Source: Bacteroidetes bacterium UBA7368 (GTDB lineage Bacteria > Bacteroidota > Rhodothermia > Rhodothermales > UBA10348). From it: a stretch of DNA of 24,176 bases. Location: contig DKOG01000113.1 of NCBI GenBank assembly GCA_002469915.1, positions 1 to 24,176 of the forward strand. Reading direction: 5' to 3'. The position numbers were made by a program, and so were the translations under genes. The notes under the pieces are model-generated. The model worked only from the letters and a program-made list of their open reading frames with translations, was not told the origin of the DNA and did no database searches. Below, piece after piece: positions 1 to 8,061 of this stretch. Positions within the stretch are counted from its first letter, which is position 1; each line of letters opens with the position of its first letter.

Positions 1-1
1 T

Positions 2-541
2 CTCGTAGTACTTGTTGTTGGGATCTTCGTTTTTGTGCGAGAACGATCTAAAAAAATACCTTTAAAGCCCGAGTATTTCGGTTGGATGTTGGGGGAAAGC
101 GCCATTTATGCTGTTGTTGTTGCCTTTCTTGTCTCTGGTATTGTCGGGCTAATGTTCTCGGGTATTGCTCCATCGTCAGCCATTGCTGCTCAAGCCGTTA
201 AAGACAACACCGGCATGATGCTGGTTCTTTCGATTGGGGCTGGCCTATATGAAGAATTAATTTTCAGGGTGGTCTTGGTAGGCGGTCTATTTTTTGCCTT
301 CAAATCGGTCTTCAGTTCCCGAGTAGCGGCCTACATTGTCGCTGCGCTTATAGGCGCTCTTGTTTTTAGTGCAGTCCATTATGTTGGCTCGCTCGGTGAT
401 CCTTTCGAGTTGCCTTCCTTCCTGTTTCGATTTTTATTTGGGCTGGCTTTGAATGGAATTTTCTTGGTACGAGGATTTGGAATAGCGGCATGGACACACG
501 CTCTTTATGATGTGCTTGTTGTGACACAAATGCTGGGATAA
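2..541 (+). CDS. CPBP family intramembrane metalloprotease, 5'-truncated by window edge
   Basis: Membrane-embedded protease of the CPBP/Abi (Rce1-like) family. The three family motifs are visible in order: EExxxR (YEELIFR, around 243-270), FxxxH (FSAVH, around 364-380) and HxxxD (HALYD, near 500-515). These supply the catalytic Glu and the metal-binding residues. Several hydrophobic spans surround them. The frame stays open to the left edge: codons from position 2 encode a further hydrophobic stretch, so the GTG at 35 is probably an internal Val and the true start lies outside the window. It is followed 59 nt later by htpX on the same strand. The substrate is unknown; family members process prenylated proteins, bacteriocins or membrane regulators. 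Confidence 0.85.
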   Translation, partial: LVVLVVGIFVFVRERSKKIPLKPEYFGWMLGESAIYAVVVAFLVSGIVGLMFSGIAPSSAIAAQAVKDNTGMMLVLSIGAGLYEELIFRVVLVGGLFFAFKSVFSSRVAAYIVAALIGALVFSAVHYVGSLGDPFELPSFLFRFLFGLALNGIFLVRGFGIAAWTHALYDVLVVTQMLG

Positions 542-600
542 CACCGTAAGATGGTTTTCGATCTGCCTTTATCTTTCGACGCACCTATCTCTTTTAAACT

Positions 601-1428
601 ATGAACGGAATGCGCACCGCTGCTTTGATGGCAGCTCTCATGGTCTTGTTTGGTCTGCTAGGTCAAGCCCTTGGCGGAAACGGTGGTATGGCGCTGGCTC
701 TTGGGTTTGCCTTACTGCTCAACTTTGGAAGTTATTGGTTTAGCGCTTCGCTGGTCCTCAAAATGTACAAGGCACAGGAGGTAACCTCTCAGGATGCCCC
801 TGAATTGGTTCATATGATCGATGACTTGCGAGTTAAAGCGGGGTTACCCATGCCACGTATCTATGTTATTCCGTCCAATCAGCCCAATGCATTTGCCACG
901 GGGCGAAATCCGGAGAACGCAGCCGTTGCAGTGACAAATGGCATTGTGCGCATGCTCACACGGGATGAGTTGGAAGGGGTTATTGCACATGAATTAGCTC
1001 ACATCAAGAATCGGGATATTTTGACCGGATCTATTGCTGCCACGGTCGCTGCTGCAATTACCATGCTGGCCCGTTTTGGTATGTTCTTCGGAGGAGATCG
1101 TGACAGGGGAGGAGCTCTTTCTTCTTTGCTCATGCTCATTCTTGCACCATTGGCTGCTATGATGATTCAAATGGCCATTTCTCGTTCTAGAGAATTTGCT
1201 GCCGATCGAAATGGAGCTGAGATCTGCGGAAAACCTGAGGCGTTGGCATCGGCCCTCCTGAAGCTTCAATCTGGTTCAGAAAACGTAGCTATGGACGCCA
1301 ATCCTGCCACAGCCCACATGTTTATCGTAAACCCGTTCGCTGGAGCTGCGTCCGGTTTTCGATCTCTGTTTTCCACTCATCCGCCAACTGAAATGAGGGT
1401 TGAAAAACTGCGTGAGATGCGGTTTTAA
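601..1428 (+). CDS. htpX: Membrane zinc metalloprotease HtpX (M48)
   Basis: 275-residue HtpX, an inner-membrane zinc endopeptidase that degrades misfolded membrane proteins alongside FtsH. Two N-terminal hydrophobic spans lie at about residues 5-25 and 30-50. The zinc site HELAH is at residues 130-134, with the third ligand Glu198 in SREFAAD. A second pair of spans lies at about 143-160 and 175-193. The C-terminal THPPTEMR segment (260-266) is characteristic of HtpX. The length is slightly short of the usual 280-300 residues but all core elements are present. The ATG start has no obvious Shine-Dalgarno. It sits between two other membrane proteases on the same strand, which suggests a common envelope-stress role. 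Confidence 0.95.
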   Translation: MNGMRTAALMAALMVLFGLLGQALGGNGGMALALGFALLLNFGSYWFSASLVLKMYKAQEVTSQDAPELVHMIDDLRVKAGLPMPRIYVIPSNQPNAFATGRNPENAAVAVTNGIVRMLTRDELEGVIAHELAHIKNRDILTGSIAATVAAAITMLARFGMFFGGDRDRGGALSSLLMLILAPLAAMMIQMAISRSREFAADRNGAEICGKPEALASALLKLQSGSENVAMDANPATAHMFIVNPFAGAASGFRSLFSTHPPTEMRVEKLREMRF

Positions 1429-1460
1429 CCTTCGGATTCAGCGAATTAATTTCAAAACCA

Positions 1461-2150
1461 ATGAAATCAACGATCAAGTTTGGCTCCGTGAGTGGAATTG
1501 ACCTTTTTGTCCACTGGACGTTTTTGGTCTTGCTCTTTGGAATCTTCGGCTTTTACGTATTTCAAGGTTTGACCGTCCTGGCTGCCCTCTTGGGAGTTGG
1601 TTTGATCCTTTCTGTGTTCGGATGCGTAGTGCTACATGAGCTGGGACATGCATTCATGGCTCGAAAGTTTGGTATTCCGACCATTGATATCATTATGTAC
1701 CCTGTTGGTGGCGTCGCGCGCCTCGCGAGGATGCCGCGCGAGCCGCGCCAAGAACTGCTCATCGCGGTTGCAGGACCTGCCGTTAATCTGGCCATTGCCA
1801 TCGTGCTGTATTTGGCTCTACGTGTTTTTGGATCTGCCATGTCTATTGAAACCACGTTTGTGCCTCAAGCAAATGTGCTGTCTATGTTGATGTGGATCAA
1901 CGTGGGTCTGGTCCTTTTCAATATGGTACCTGCTTTTCCAATGGATGGGGGGCGAGTGTTGAGAGCAGCGCTAGCTACTCAAATGGAGTATCGCACGGCT
2001 ACTCACATCGCTAGTTTACTGGGCCAAGGACTCGCGCTAGTATTTGGTATTTACGGTCTTTTTTACGGATTCTGGACCCTTCCTCTTATATCTGTGTTTG
2101 TGTTCATGGCGGCTCGTCAGGAAGTTCAGCACGTAATGGAACGAGGCTGA
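1461..2150 (+). CDS. Site-2 protease family (M50) intramembrane metalloprotease
   Basis: 229-residue polytopic protein of the M50 (SpoIVFB/Rv2869c-like) class, which cuts transmembrane substrates inside the bilayer. The catalytic HELGH is at residues 59-63 inside a membrane span. It is followed by the family signature YPVGGVARL (80-88). The second metal-binding motif NMVPAFPMDGGR runs from Asn154 to Arg165, with Asp162 as the third zinc ligand. It is the minimal form: no PDZ domain and no C-terminal CBS pair. The gene starts 32 nt after htpX, so co-transcription is likely. Family members release membrane-anchored transcription factors or anti-sigma factors, but none is encoded nearby, so the substrate cannot be named. 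Confidence 0.92.
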   Translation: MKSTIKFGSVSGIDLFVHWTFLVLLFGIFGFYVFQGLTVLAALLGVGLILSVFGCVVLHELGHAFMARKFGIPTIDIIMYPVGGVARLARMPREPRQELLIAVAGPAVNLAIAIVLYLALRVFGSAMSIETTFVPQANVLSMLMWINVGLVLFNMVPAFPMDGGRVLRAALATQMEYRTATHIASLLGQGLALVFGIYGLFYGFWTLPLISVFVFMAARQEVQHVMERG

Positions 2151-2194
2151 TTTCAAACCGCCTGTTAGCGCGATTCACTTAGCTCGGTTGCCGG

Positions 2195-2359
2195 ATGAAC
2201 TTTTGGTTGGTTACCTCTCTTACCCTTATCGGATTCACCGCATTGGCGGCTCTTTTGCTTATTCCCGTCTGGAAGTTTCTTTCAAGGGAAGAGAAGGTGG
2301 CCGAGAAGTGGACCAAGGAAACGCACACGGATTCCGAACGTGTCGACTTGTCCTCTTAG
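2195..2359 (+). CDS. Small single-span membrane protein (54 aa), uncharacterised
   Basis: A 54-codon ORF: Met, then a clean hydrophobic segment at about residues 4-25, then a charged lysine/glutamate-rich tail with KFLSREEKVAEKW at 27-39. This single-anchor layout is typical of genuine small membrane proteins. It begins 44 nt after the site-2 protease on the same strand, and its TAG overlaps by 4 nt the TAA of the convergent helix-hairpin-helix gene. No Shine-Dalgarno is visible, as for most genes here. A competing longer frame begins at TTG 2188 but encodes no coherent protein. I do not recognise the family. Its position suggests a partner, regulator or substrate of the membrane proteases. 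Confidence 0.5.
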   Translation: MNFWLVTSLTLIGFTALAALLLIPVWKFLSREEKVAEKWTKETHTDSERVDLSS

Positions 2360-2928
2360 AAAGAGTTCGTAGAGTCCTGGACCACGATTAGGCTCAACAT
2401 TTTTTCTAGTGTCTTGTCTCCGATACCCCGGACGTTTTTTAGCTCCTCAATGGTCTTGAACGGCTGCAATTTTCGATATTCAAGGATCCTACTTGCCATT
2501 TGGGGACCAATGCGGGGAAGAGCCTGAAGCATGGTACTAGATGCTGTATTGATGTTAATTGGGAAGTGGACCAAAGGCTTCTCGAGCGTATCCACCATTA
2601 TATAGAGTTCTACCTCCGCATAGTGTTCGGCCATGGATTTTCGATCCTGAAAACTGAGGCGCGAGGTACTTGTGAATAGTGAGTCTATGCTATCTAGGGA
2701 GTCTGCACGAGCACTTAAAACGTTGAACAAGCTGTCAGATGATGCATAGTATGCGTCGTCGAAGGGTGATATGTTTGCTCTGAGTATGCGCATTCCATGC
2801 GCGATGAAGATCAAAACCACCAGCGAAAGGAATATGACGGCTTCCCGTTGCGTGCAATACAGACGTTCTTGTATCCAAAAAAGAATAGATGAGGTCTTGA
2901 GTCTGATGAAAGTCAGCTTCTTTTTCAT
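2356..2928 (-). CDS. Helix-hairpin-helix (ComEA-like) membrane-anchored protein
   Basis: 190 residues from the ATG at 2928 (M-KKKLTFIR). A GTG nine codons upstream (2955) is possible but overlaps the probable recO -35 region. One membrane anchor lies near residues 30-45 (EAVIFLSLVVLIFIAHG). A Ser/Asp-rich linker follows. The C-terminal third contains the ComEA signature ININTAS, then two helix-hairpin-helix elements, LQALPRIGPQMASRIL and LKNVRGIGDKTLEKM, which bind DNA backbone non-specifically. ComEA-type proteins pull incoming DNA through the envelope in transformation. A single anchor plus tandem HhH fits that role, but homologues in this group are often annotated only as HhH proteins and no other competence gene is present. 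Confidence 0.8.
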   Translation of the reverse strand: MKKKLTFIRLKTSSILFWIQERLYCTQREAVIFLSLVVLIFIAHGMRILRANISPFDDAYYASSDSLFNVLSARADSLDSIDSLFTSTSRLSFQDRKSMAEHYAEVELYIMVDTLEKPLVHFPININTASSTMLQALPRIGPQMASRILEYRKLQPFKTIEELKNVRGIGDKTLEKMLSLIVVQDSTNSF

Positions 2929-2948
2929 GTCGGTGCAATTTTCTCTAG

Positions 2949-2977
2949 TTGACACCTTATCGAAAGGGGCGTAACCT
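2949..2977 (+). promoter_or_regulatory. Probable sigma70 promoter for recO
   Basis: A perfect TTGACA (2949-2954) is followed after exactly 17 nt by TAACCT (2972-2977), a weak -10. The predicted start of transcription would be about 15 nt before the recO ATG. The same -35 hexamer and spacing recur before lexA. The -10 is poor, so this is tentative. Confidence 0.4.
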
Positions 2978-2998
2978 CGAGGACTTCGATTACGAACT

Positions 2999-3766
2999 AT
3001 GCCAGCTTCCTCTCACATTTTGCATACGGACGCCGTTGTTTTACGGGCCATCGACTACAGTGAAAGCAGTCGAATTGTGACGCTGTTCACTCGAGACTCG
3101 GGAAAAATGGGTGTTATCGCTAAAGGCGCTCGCTCGGGTAAACATCGATTCGGATCGACCCTGGAGCCCATGGCGCACATCAATGCAGTCATTTACTGTA
3201 AGTCGGGACGAGATCTGCAAAACTTGACGGAGACCACTCACATTCAGACCCATGAATCGTTGCGGCATTCATTGGAAAGAATCGAGGCTGGCCTGCGAAT
3301 TGTCGAGTTTACCAACTCAGTTATGGAAGTTGACCAAGAGCAGCAAGACGTATTTGCTCTGCTGGTTGGTACTCTCGCAGCACTGGAAAACGCCCCTGCT
3401 AGAATCGGAAATGTCTGGCTGTTTTTCCAATTACGTATGGCGTTCATACTGGGCTTTGGACCTGCATTCGATAGAGATGTGGTAAACAACATGCAGGTTG
3501 ATGCGGGCTTTTTGGATCTCAAAAACGGTGAGATTGGTGAGCGACCTGAAGAAGGTCAGGCACCAGTACGAGCTACACGAGCTGCGCTCAGAGCATTTGC
3601 CGTACTATCGAGGGCTCAGTTAGGAGATATTATGCGGATGGAATTGACCACTACGCAGATGGGAGAGGTCAGTAATTTGGTTACCGCCTATCTGAAATAT
3701 CATATCGAAGATGCCTATCCCTCACGCGCCGCAAAAGTCTTTGCTCAGTTAGACGCACCTAGCTAA
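2999..3766 (+). CDS. recO: DNA repair protein RecO
   Basis: 255-residue RecO, the single-strand annealing and RecA-loading mediator of the RecFOR pathway. The N-terminal OB fold is clear: HILHTDAVVLRAIDYSESS, then VTLFTRDSGKMGVIAKGARS and the FGSTLEPM segment. An alpha-helical C-terminal region follows (about residues 80-240). The zinc-finger cysteines found in Deinococcus and many other RecO proteins are missing; the segment that normally reads LxxCxxCG is here FGPAFDRDVVNN (about residues 155-166). E. coli RecO also lacks the finger, so the protein may still be functional. It precedes lexA by 111 nt on the same strand; lexA has its own promoter. Confidence 0.92.
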   Translation: MPASSHILHTDAVVLRAIDYSESSRIVTLFTRDSGKMGVIAKGARSGKHRFGSTLEPMAHINAVIYCKSGRDLQNLTETTHIQTHESLRHSLERIEAGLRIVEFTNSVMEVDQEQQDVFALLVGTLAALENAPARIGNVWLFFQLRMAFILGFGPAFDRDVVNNMQVDAGFLDLKNGEIGERPEEGQAPVRATRAALRAFAVLSRAQLGDIMRMELTTTQMGEVSNLVTAYLKYHIEDAYPSRAAKVFAQLDAPS

Positions 3767-3784
3767 TCAATTTTATCTGTTTGC

Positions 3785-3813
3785 TTGACAGGGACCTGAA
3801 AGATGTGTAATAT
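3785..3813 (+). promoter_or_regulatory. Strong sigma70-type promoter of lexA
   Basis: TTGACA (3785-3790), a 17-nt spacer, and TAATAT (3808-3813): a perfect -35, optimal spacing and a near-consensus -10. The predicted start of transcription is about 3820, giving a leader of roughly 58 nt before the lexA ATG at 3878. The -10 lies inside a palindrome, so a repressor bound there would block RNA polymerase. Confidence 0.75.
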
Positions 3814-3826
3814 ATGTGTTACACAT
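3803..3826 (+). promoter_or_regulatory. Candidate LexA operator (SOS box), autoregulatory
   Basis: Interrupted palindrome ATGTGTAA-N8-TTACACAT (3803-3810 and 3819-3826), with a second overlapping palindrome ATGTGT-T-ACACAT at 3814-3826. It covers the -10 and the predicted transcription start of lexA. LexA is autoregulated in most bacteria, and operator sequences differ between phyla. This one is neither the enterobacterial CTGT-N8-ACAG nor the Gram-positive GAAC-N4-GTTC type. Assignment to LexA is inference from position and symmetry. Confidence 0.6.
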
Positions 3827-3877
3827 GTTTTATTGAGCGTGTGTTTCACTGTTTTCAGCATTCAACACTCCGGAATC

Positions 3878-4522
3878 ATGGCTCGCCGAGGACTAACTAG
3901 CAAGCAGGAAGATTTTCTGGATTATCTGAAATCATATGTGCGGGATGAAGGCATGTGGCCAACGTACAGAGAGATTTCGGACAAATTTCAGTTCAAGTCA
4001 CCCAATAGTGTGACGCAGAACCTTCAGGCTCTACATCGCAAAGGGTATCTGTTGAAGGAAGATGATGGATTTCTTTTCCCGGAAGAGGCTGAAATGGACC
4101 GAATTGCACCGGGCATTCCAATTCGTGGAATGATCACGGCTGGGAAGCTTCAAGAAGCAGTCGAAGAGAACTTGGGCACCATTACGCTGGAGACCCTTTT
4201 TCCTGGACTTGATCGGATTTTTGCTATTCGAGTTTCTGGAAATTCTATGATCGGGGTTGATATCAATGATGGTGACTATGTGTTACTGATGGACGATGAT
4301 ATTCCGAACGGTGGGATTGGCGCGGTGCTTTATGATGGTGAGACCACCTTGAAAAAGGTGTTTTACGATGAGCACGGATTGCGATTGGAGGCTGCTAACG
4401 AGGAATACAAGGATATTCACATTCGTCCAGATGTTTTTGAAGAGGTGCGGGTTCTAGGTAAATACGTCGGTCACGTGAACCAAAACGGCATTCATAGGTC
4501 CGGTAGAAGGGCTTTAGCATAA
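3878..4522 (+). CDS. lexA: LexA SOS repressor, S24 self-cleaving
   Basis: 214-residue LexA starting at the ATG 3878 (MARRGLTSKQ). An upstream in-frame GTG at 3803 would overlap the promoter and is rejected. The N-terminal winged helix-turn-helix occupies about residues 1-65, with YREISDKFQFKSPNSVTQNLQ as the recognition region. The self-cleavage site is Ala88-Gly89 (MITAGKL). The S24 catalytic Ser is Ser123 in SGNSM, and the Lys is probably Lys159 in TTLKK. RecA filaments on single-stranded DNA would trigger cleavage and derepression. The tail after about residue 200 (NQNGIHRSGRR) is slightly longer than in E. coli. It follows recO, forming a DNA-repair pair. Confidence 0.95.
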   Translation: MARRGLTSKQEDFLDYLKSYVRDEGMWPTYREISDKFQFKSPNSVTQNLQALHRKGYLLKEDDGFLFPEEAEMDRIAPGIPIRGMITAGKLQEAVEENLGTITLETLFPGLDRIFAIRVSGNSMIGVDINDGDYVLLMDDDIPNGGIGAVLYDGETTLKKVFYDEHGLRLEAANEEYKDIHIRPDVFEEVRVLGKYVGHVNQNGIHRSGRRALA

Positions 4523-4615
4523 TGCCGGGGCAAATTTGAATGCGGACTAAGACGTTTAGGATTGTTTGTCTTACCTTGGGTCCTTCCAAATTTAGCTCAT
4601 CTTTCCCACCGACTC

Positions 4616-6352
4616 ATGCGATTCAGCCGCCTGACGGCCGTATTCGTGCTGTTGCTTGTCCCCGTCTCATTTGCAGTCGGTCAGACCACTGATTTTCCTT
4701 TTTCTTGGGATCAGGCAACCGTATATCAAGTCATTACTGATCGCTTTTCAAACGGTGACAGTGGAAACGACGGTGCGTACGGACGTGGCCTCGATGGCAA
4801 CGGCTCTCCCTATGCGATCGATTCGACCGGACATTTTCTTGGAGGAGACTTTTCGGGCCTTCAAAGTTGGATTGAAGAAGACTATTTCAACGATCTGGGA
4901 GTAAATGTTCTTTGGATCAGTGCTCCGTACGAGCAGATCCATGGTTGGGTAGGCGGCGGATCGGGCGAGTTTCAGCATTATGCTTACCACGGATACTGGC
5001 CGTTAGACTTCACCGAAGTAGATAAAGCCTTTGGTTCTAAGGAGGACTTCGCCTCTCTCGTAGACTCTGCTCATGAAAAGGGAATTAGAGTAGTTCTTGA
5101 TGTGGTGTTGAATCATGTTGGTTATGCCACTTTAGATGACATGGCTGCATTCGATTTCGGCGGTCTTACAGATGATAATTGGAGAGATTGGCGACCGGCT
5201 AGCAAAGTAGGATGGCAGTCTTATCATGATCGTTTTCTGACGTATGCCGACTCCTCGGATGCATGGCAGCGTTGGTGGGGTCCAGATTGGGTGCGCAGTG
5301 ATCTACCCGGCTATGAACCGTGCGGATCGGATGAGTACTCGGAGTGTGTTCATATGCTTCCCGACATTCGAGATGATATCGCAGTTCGTGGTCTTCCAGC
5401 ACATTTGATGTTGAAATGGGGTGCCGATAAGTCAAGCACAGAACAAGCTTCTCTGGATTCCTTTTTTGAGCGAACTAGACTTCAGAGAACCGCAGCTAAC
5501 CATGTTATCAAATGGCTTTCAGATTGGGTCGGTGAGTTTGGTATCGATGGTTTTCGACTGGACACGGCTAAACACATTGCACCAGAGACGCTGAACCGTT
5601 TAAAAACCGAAGCTACGCTGGCACTTTCCACGTGGAAAGAAGCTAACCCCGAGAAAGCGTTGGACGATAGCGACTTTTGGATGACGGGAGAAGTTTTCGG
5701 GCACGGTCTTGAACCTTCTGCCTACTTCGACCATGGGTTGGATTCCGTACTGAATTTCGATTTTCAAACTGATATTCAAGCTCAGCCTGAAACACATTTT
5801 TCTTCCTATGCCGAGCAGATTAATACGAACTCATCGTTCAACGTATTGTCGTTTATCTCGTCTCATGACACGAGTCTGCATGATCGCTCAGACCTGATGG
5901 ATGCAGGTACGCGTCTAATGCTTTCTCCCGGCGGTGTTGTTCTCTTTTATGGGGATGAATCAGCGAGGCCTCTAGGAGCCGGAAATGCGGAAGAGGTGGA
6001 CCGGACCCGTTCGCTCATGAATTGGGCCACGGTTGACGAAGAGGTACATGCTCACTGGAAGAAATTAGGCTCATTTAGAGCAGCACATCCAGCTATAGCC
6101 ACAGGAGGGCATGATCAGCTTCAAGATGAGCCTTACGCCTTTTACCGAGGTGTGCGAGTAGGTGCAGAAGAGGATCAGGTTATCGTTGTCCTAGGGGCTG
6201 AAGGCAGGACACGTCTGAATGTATCGGTGGTATGGCCAGATGATACCGTTCTAAGAGATGCTTACACGGGTAAGATATCCATTGTCTCTTTTGGGCAGAT
6301 TACCCTCAATGCAGATCCTTCAGGCGTGATGTTGCTCGAAGAAGTGAAGTAA
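4616..6352 (+). CDS. malS: Exported alpha-amylase, MalS-like (GH13)
   Basis: 578 residues from ATG 4616, chosen because it starts a classical signal peptide (MRFSRLTAVFVLLLVPVSFA, cleavage after about residue 22, AVGQ). The GH13 catalytic motifs are all present: DVVLNH at 162-167, GFRLDTAKH at 312-320 with nucleophile Asp316, general acid Glu359 in TGEVFGHG, and SHD with Asp418. The segments DDNWRDWRPAS, CVHMLPDIRDD, KALDDSDFWMTGE and FYGDESARP resemble E. coli MalS, the periplasmic alpha-amylase that trims maltodextrins. A cysteine pair near residues 236 and 244 could form a disulfide. The product should act in the periplasm or outside the cell. No other maltose gene is adjacent. Confidence 0.9.
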   Translation: MRFSRLTAVFVLLLVPVSFAVGQTTDFPFSWDQATVYQVITDRFSNGDSGNDGAYGRGLDGNGSPYAIDSTGHFLGGDFSGLQSWIEEDYFNDLGVNVLWISAPYEQIHGWVGGGSGEFQHYAYHGYWPLDFTEVDKAFGSKEDFASLVDSAHEKGIRVVLDVVLNHVGYATLDDMAAFDFGGLTDDNWRDWRPASKVGWQSYHDRFLTYADSSDAWQRWWGPDWVRSDLPGYEPCGSDEYSECVHMLPDIRDDIAVRGLPAHLMLKWGADKSSTEQASLDSFFERTRLQRTAANHVIKWLSDWVGEFGIDGFRLDTAKHIAPETLNRLKTEATLALSTWKEANPEKALDDSDFWMTGEVFGHGLEPSAYFDHGLDSVLNFDFQTDIQAQPETHFSSYAEQINTNSSFNVLSFISSHDTSLHDRSDLMDAGTRLMLSPGGVVLFYGDESARPLGAGNAEEVDRTRSLMNWATVDEEVHAHWKKLGSFRAAHPAIATGGHDQLQDEPYAFYRGVRVGAEEDQVIVVLGAEGRTRLNVSVVWPDDTVLRDAYTGKISIVSFGQITLNADPSGVMLLEEVK

Positions 6353-6374
6353 GCGTAATACAACGCAGCTTACT
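6348..6374. terminator. Weak inverted repeat spanning two convergent stop codons
   Basis: AGTAAGC (6348-6354) and GCTTACT (6368-6374) form a 7-bp stem with a 13-nt loop. The arms contain the stop codons of the convergent malS and M1 peptidase genes. There is no clear T tract on either strand, so termination may be weak or factor-dependent. Confidence 0.3.
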
Positions 6375-8061
6375 CGCCGTTTCCAGCTCTAAGTACCCTG
6401 TTATTAGGATCAAGGACCAGTTCAGCAGATTCCGATACAGTGATAACAGCGCCTCTTTCTGGCACATCTATCCTGCGAATCTCTCCATCTATCGATATGT
6501 CAATAGGCATAGGAAAGGGTAGGCCATCGGGTGTTGTCCAGCTAATTAATGCCGATGTTGCATCCCTGGTGATACTCAATCGGGGTACTTCTGGTTGGCG
6601 CAGATATAGATCGAAAAACCAGCTTAAATTCTGTTTGGACCACGCCTCAGCGAGTCCCTGAAAGTCTTCGGAGGTGGCAAACCGGGTTTGAGATCCGTCC
6701 GTGCGCGTTTCCCATTCAGGAGAGGGATAAGCCTGTCGCCGAAGAATGGTGAAAAACGTCTCATCACCAACCAAGTACCGGAGGGTGTGTAGCACCCAAG
6801 ACCCTTTGGAGTAAATATCGTGGCCGGCATAAATGGACTGGCTGGTTAGAATAGAATCTGGAGCCAATGATTTGGTGTTCCGAATTCCACGCCGTTGTTG
6901 CATCATGGCTTCGTCATACGAATCGGCTCCTAACAGGTATTCCCGATAAAGAGGCTGCATATACGAGCCGAACCCTTCGTGAAGCCACATGTCTGACCAG
7001 TCAGAATTAGTGACCAGGTTGCCCCACCATTCGTGCGCTAATTCGTGATGGTGAAGTGCATCAAAACCAAGGTCAGTCCCCCGTGTCATGGACGTATTAT
7101 CAAACCCGGCTCCGTAGGCAATGATCGTCTGATGCTCCATCCCCAGATGAGGCGTTTGAGCAACGCCGTATTTATCCGACCGAAATGGATACGGTCCTAC
7201 AAACTCTTCATAGAAAGCGAGGTGATCTTTGATTTCCTCAAATAACTCTAGTCCCTTTTCATAGTCCTCTGGTAAGACGTAAAACTGAATGGGATAAACA
7301 TCCCCCGCTACACTCTCCATTTCGTCTTCGATGACCCGATAAGGGGCAATGTTTAGTGCAACGTTGTAGACGTTAATCGGATTGGAAACATGCCAGTGAT
7401 ACGTTCTAGTTTGGTCCTCGTGCTGTTCAATATCCCTAAGCCTGCCGTTCGAAGCAGCCACAAGGGGCTCCGGTACACGGATGTGGATATCCATCGTTGC
7501 AGGTTCATCTGAAACGTGATCTTTTACCGGCCACCAAACATCAGCTCCAATAGTCTGACAGGATGTAGCAATCCAATCTGCTCCAGAAGGCGTTTTTTCC
7601 CACTGAATACCGCCATCCCAGGGCGGGTTAGGGGCGATTCGAGGACTTCCGCCGTAGGCTACTCCATAAGAAATAGTTTCCCCAGGTTGGTGCGTTCTGA
7701 ATGGCCGAATCCAAATTTGGCCACCCCGGATTTCTACCTGCTCCTTAGGAAGACGCACCTCATCTCCCTTCCAAACCTGCCACACGGTAGACACCGTTAA
7801 TAGCGGATCCAGATCCAACACGAACCAGGAGAGGGGAGCATGGACACTCGCCGTGACCACTACCTCTCCCTCGACCGTCTGGGTCGTTGGGTCTAGCGAT
7901 ATACTGAGGTCATAGTGGAGGACATCATACGAAGCCTGCTCGACGGATAGCTCTCCGCCTGAATCATACGGGTTGGTTGATTGAGCCTGGGAAGGGCTTG
8001 ACAAACTCAGCAAAAGAGCTAGGACCACACCAATATGGATCGAGCGGAGGGGATGCGTCAT
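6370..8061 (-). CDS. Exported M1 family aminopeptidase
   Basis: 563 residues with a Sec signal peptide (hydrophobic 8-20, SPSQAQS cleavage near 27). The gluzincin zinc site is HELAH at residues 339-343, with the third ligand Glu362 in LHEGFGSY. The exopeptidase motif GAMEN is here GMEHQT (307-312). The N-terminal beta domain (about 40-245) and the thermolysin-like domain (about 265-500) are in the usual order. The C-terminal helical domain of long M1 enzymes is absent, as in compact bacterial forms. Its ATG overlaps the aconitase TGA by 4 nt (ATGA), so it is probably translated by coupling from the same mRNA. It would release N-terminal residues from peptides in the periplasm or outside. Confidence 0.93.
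   Translation of the reverse strand: MTHPLRSIHIGVVLALLLSLSSPSQAQSTNPYDSGGELSVEQASYDVLHYDLSISLDPTTQTVEGEVVVTASVHAPLSWFVLDLDPLLTVSTVWQVWKGDEVRLPKEQVEIRGGQIWIRPFRTHQPGETISYGVAYGGSPRIAPNPPWDGGIQWEKTPSGADWIATSCQTIGADVWWPVKDHVSDEPATMDIHIRVPEPLVAASNGRLRDIEQHEDQTRTYHWHVSNPINVYNVALNIAPYRVIEDEMESVAGDVYPIQFYVLPEDYEKGLELFEEIKDHLAFYEEFVGPYPFRSDKYGVAQTPHLGMEHQTIIAYGAGFDNTSMTRGTDLGFDALHHHELAHEWWGNLVTNSDWSDMWLHEGFGSYMQPLYREYLLGADSYDEAMMQQRRGIRNTKSLAPDSILTSQSIYAGHDIYSKGSWVLHTLRYLVGDETFFTILRRQAYPSPEWETRTDGSQTRFATSEDFQGLAEAWSKQNLSWFFDLYLRQPEVPRLSITRDATSALISWTTPDGLPFPMPIDISIDGEIRRIDVPERGAVITVSESAELVLDPNNRVLRAGNGE

Noticed and set aside
2188..2391. 67-residue ORF from TTG 2188
   Set aside because: No hydrophobic or domain pattern. 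The overlapping 2195 frame has a clear membrane helix and fits the layout better.
3803..3877. Upstream extension of LexA from GTG 3803
   Set aside because: It would place coding sequence over the -10 and palindrome, and adds a Cys-rich stretch unlike LexA. ATG 3878 gives the standard N terminus.
4548..4573. Inverted repeat TAAGAC / GTCTTA after lexA as a terminator
   Set aside because: 6-bp arms with a 14-nt loop and no T tract. Its resemblance to the palindrome at 11163 is too short to claim a shared operator.
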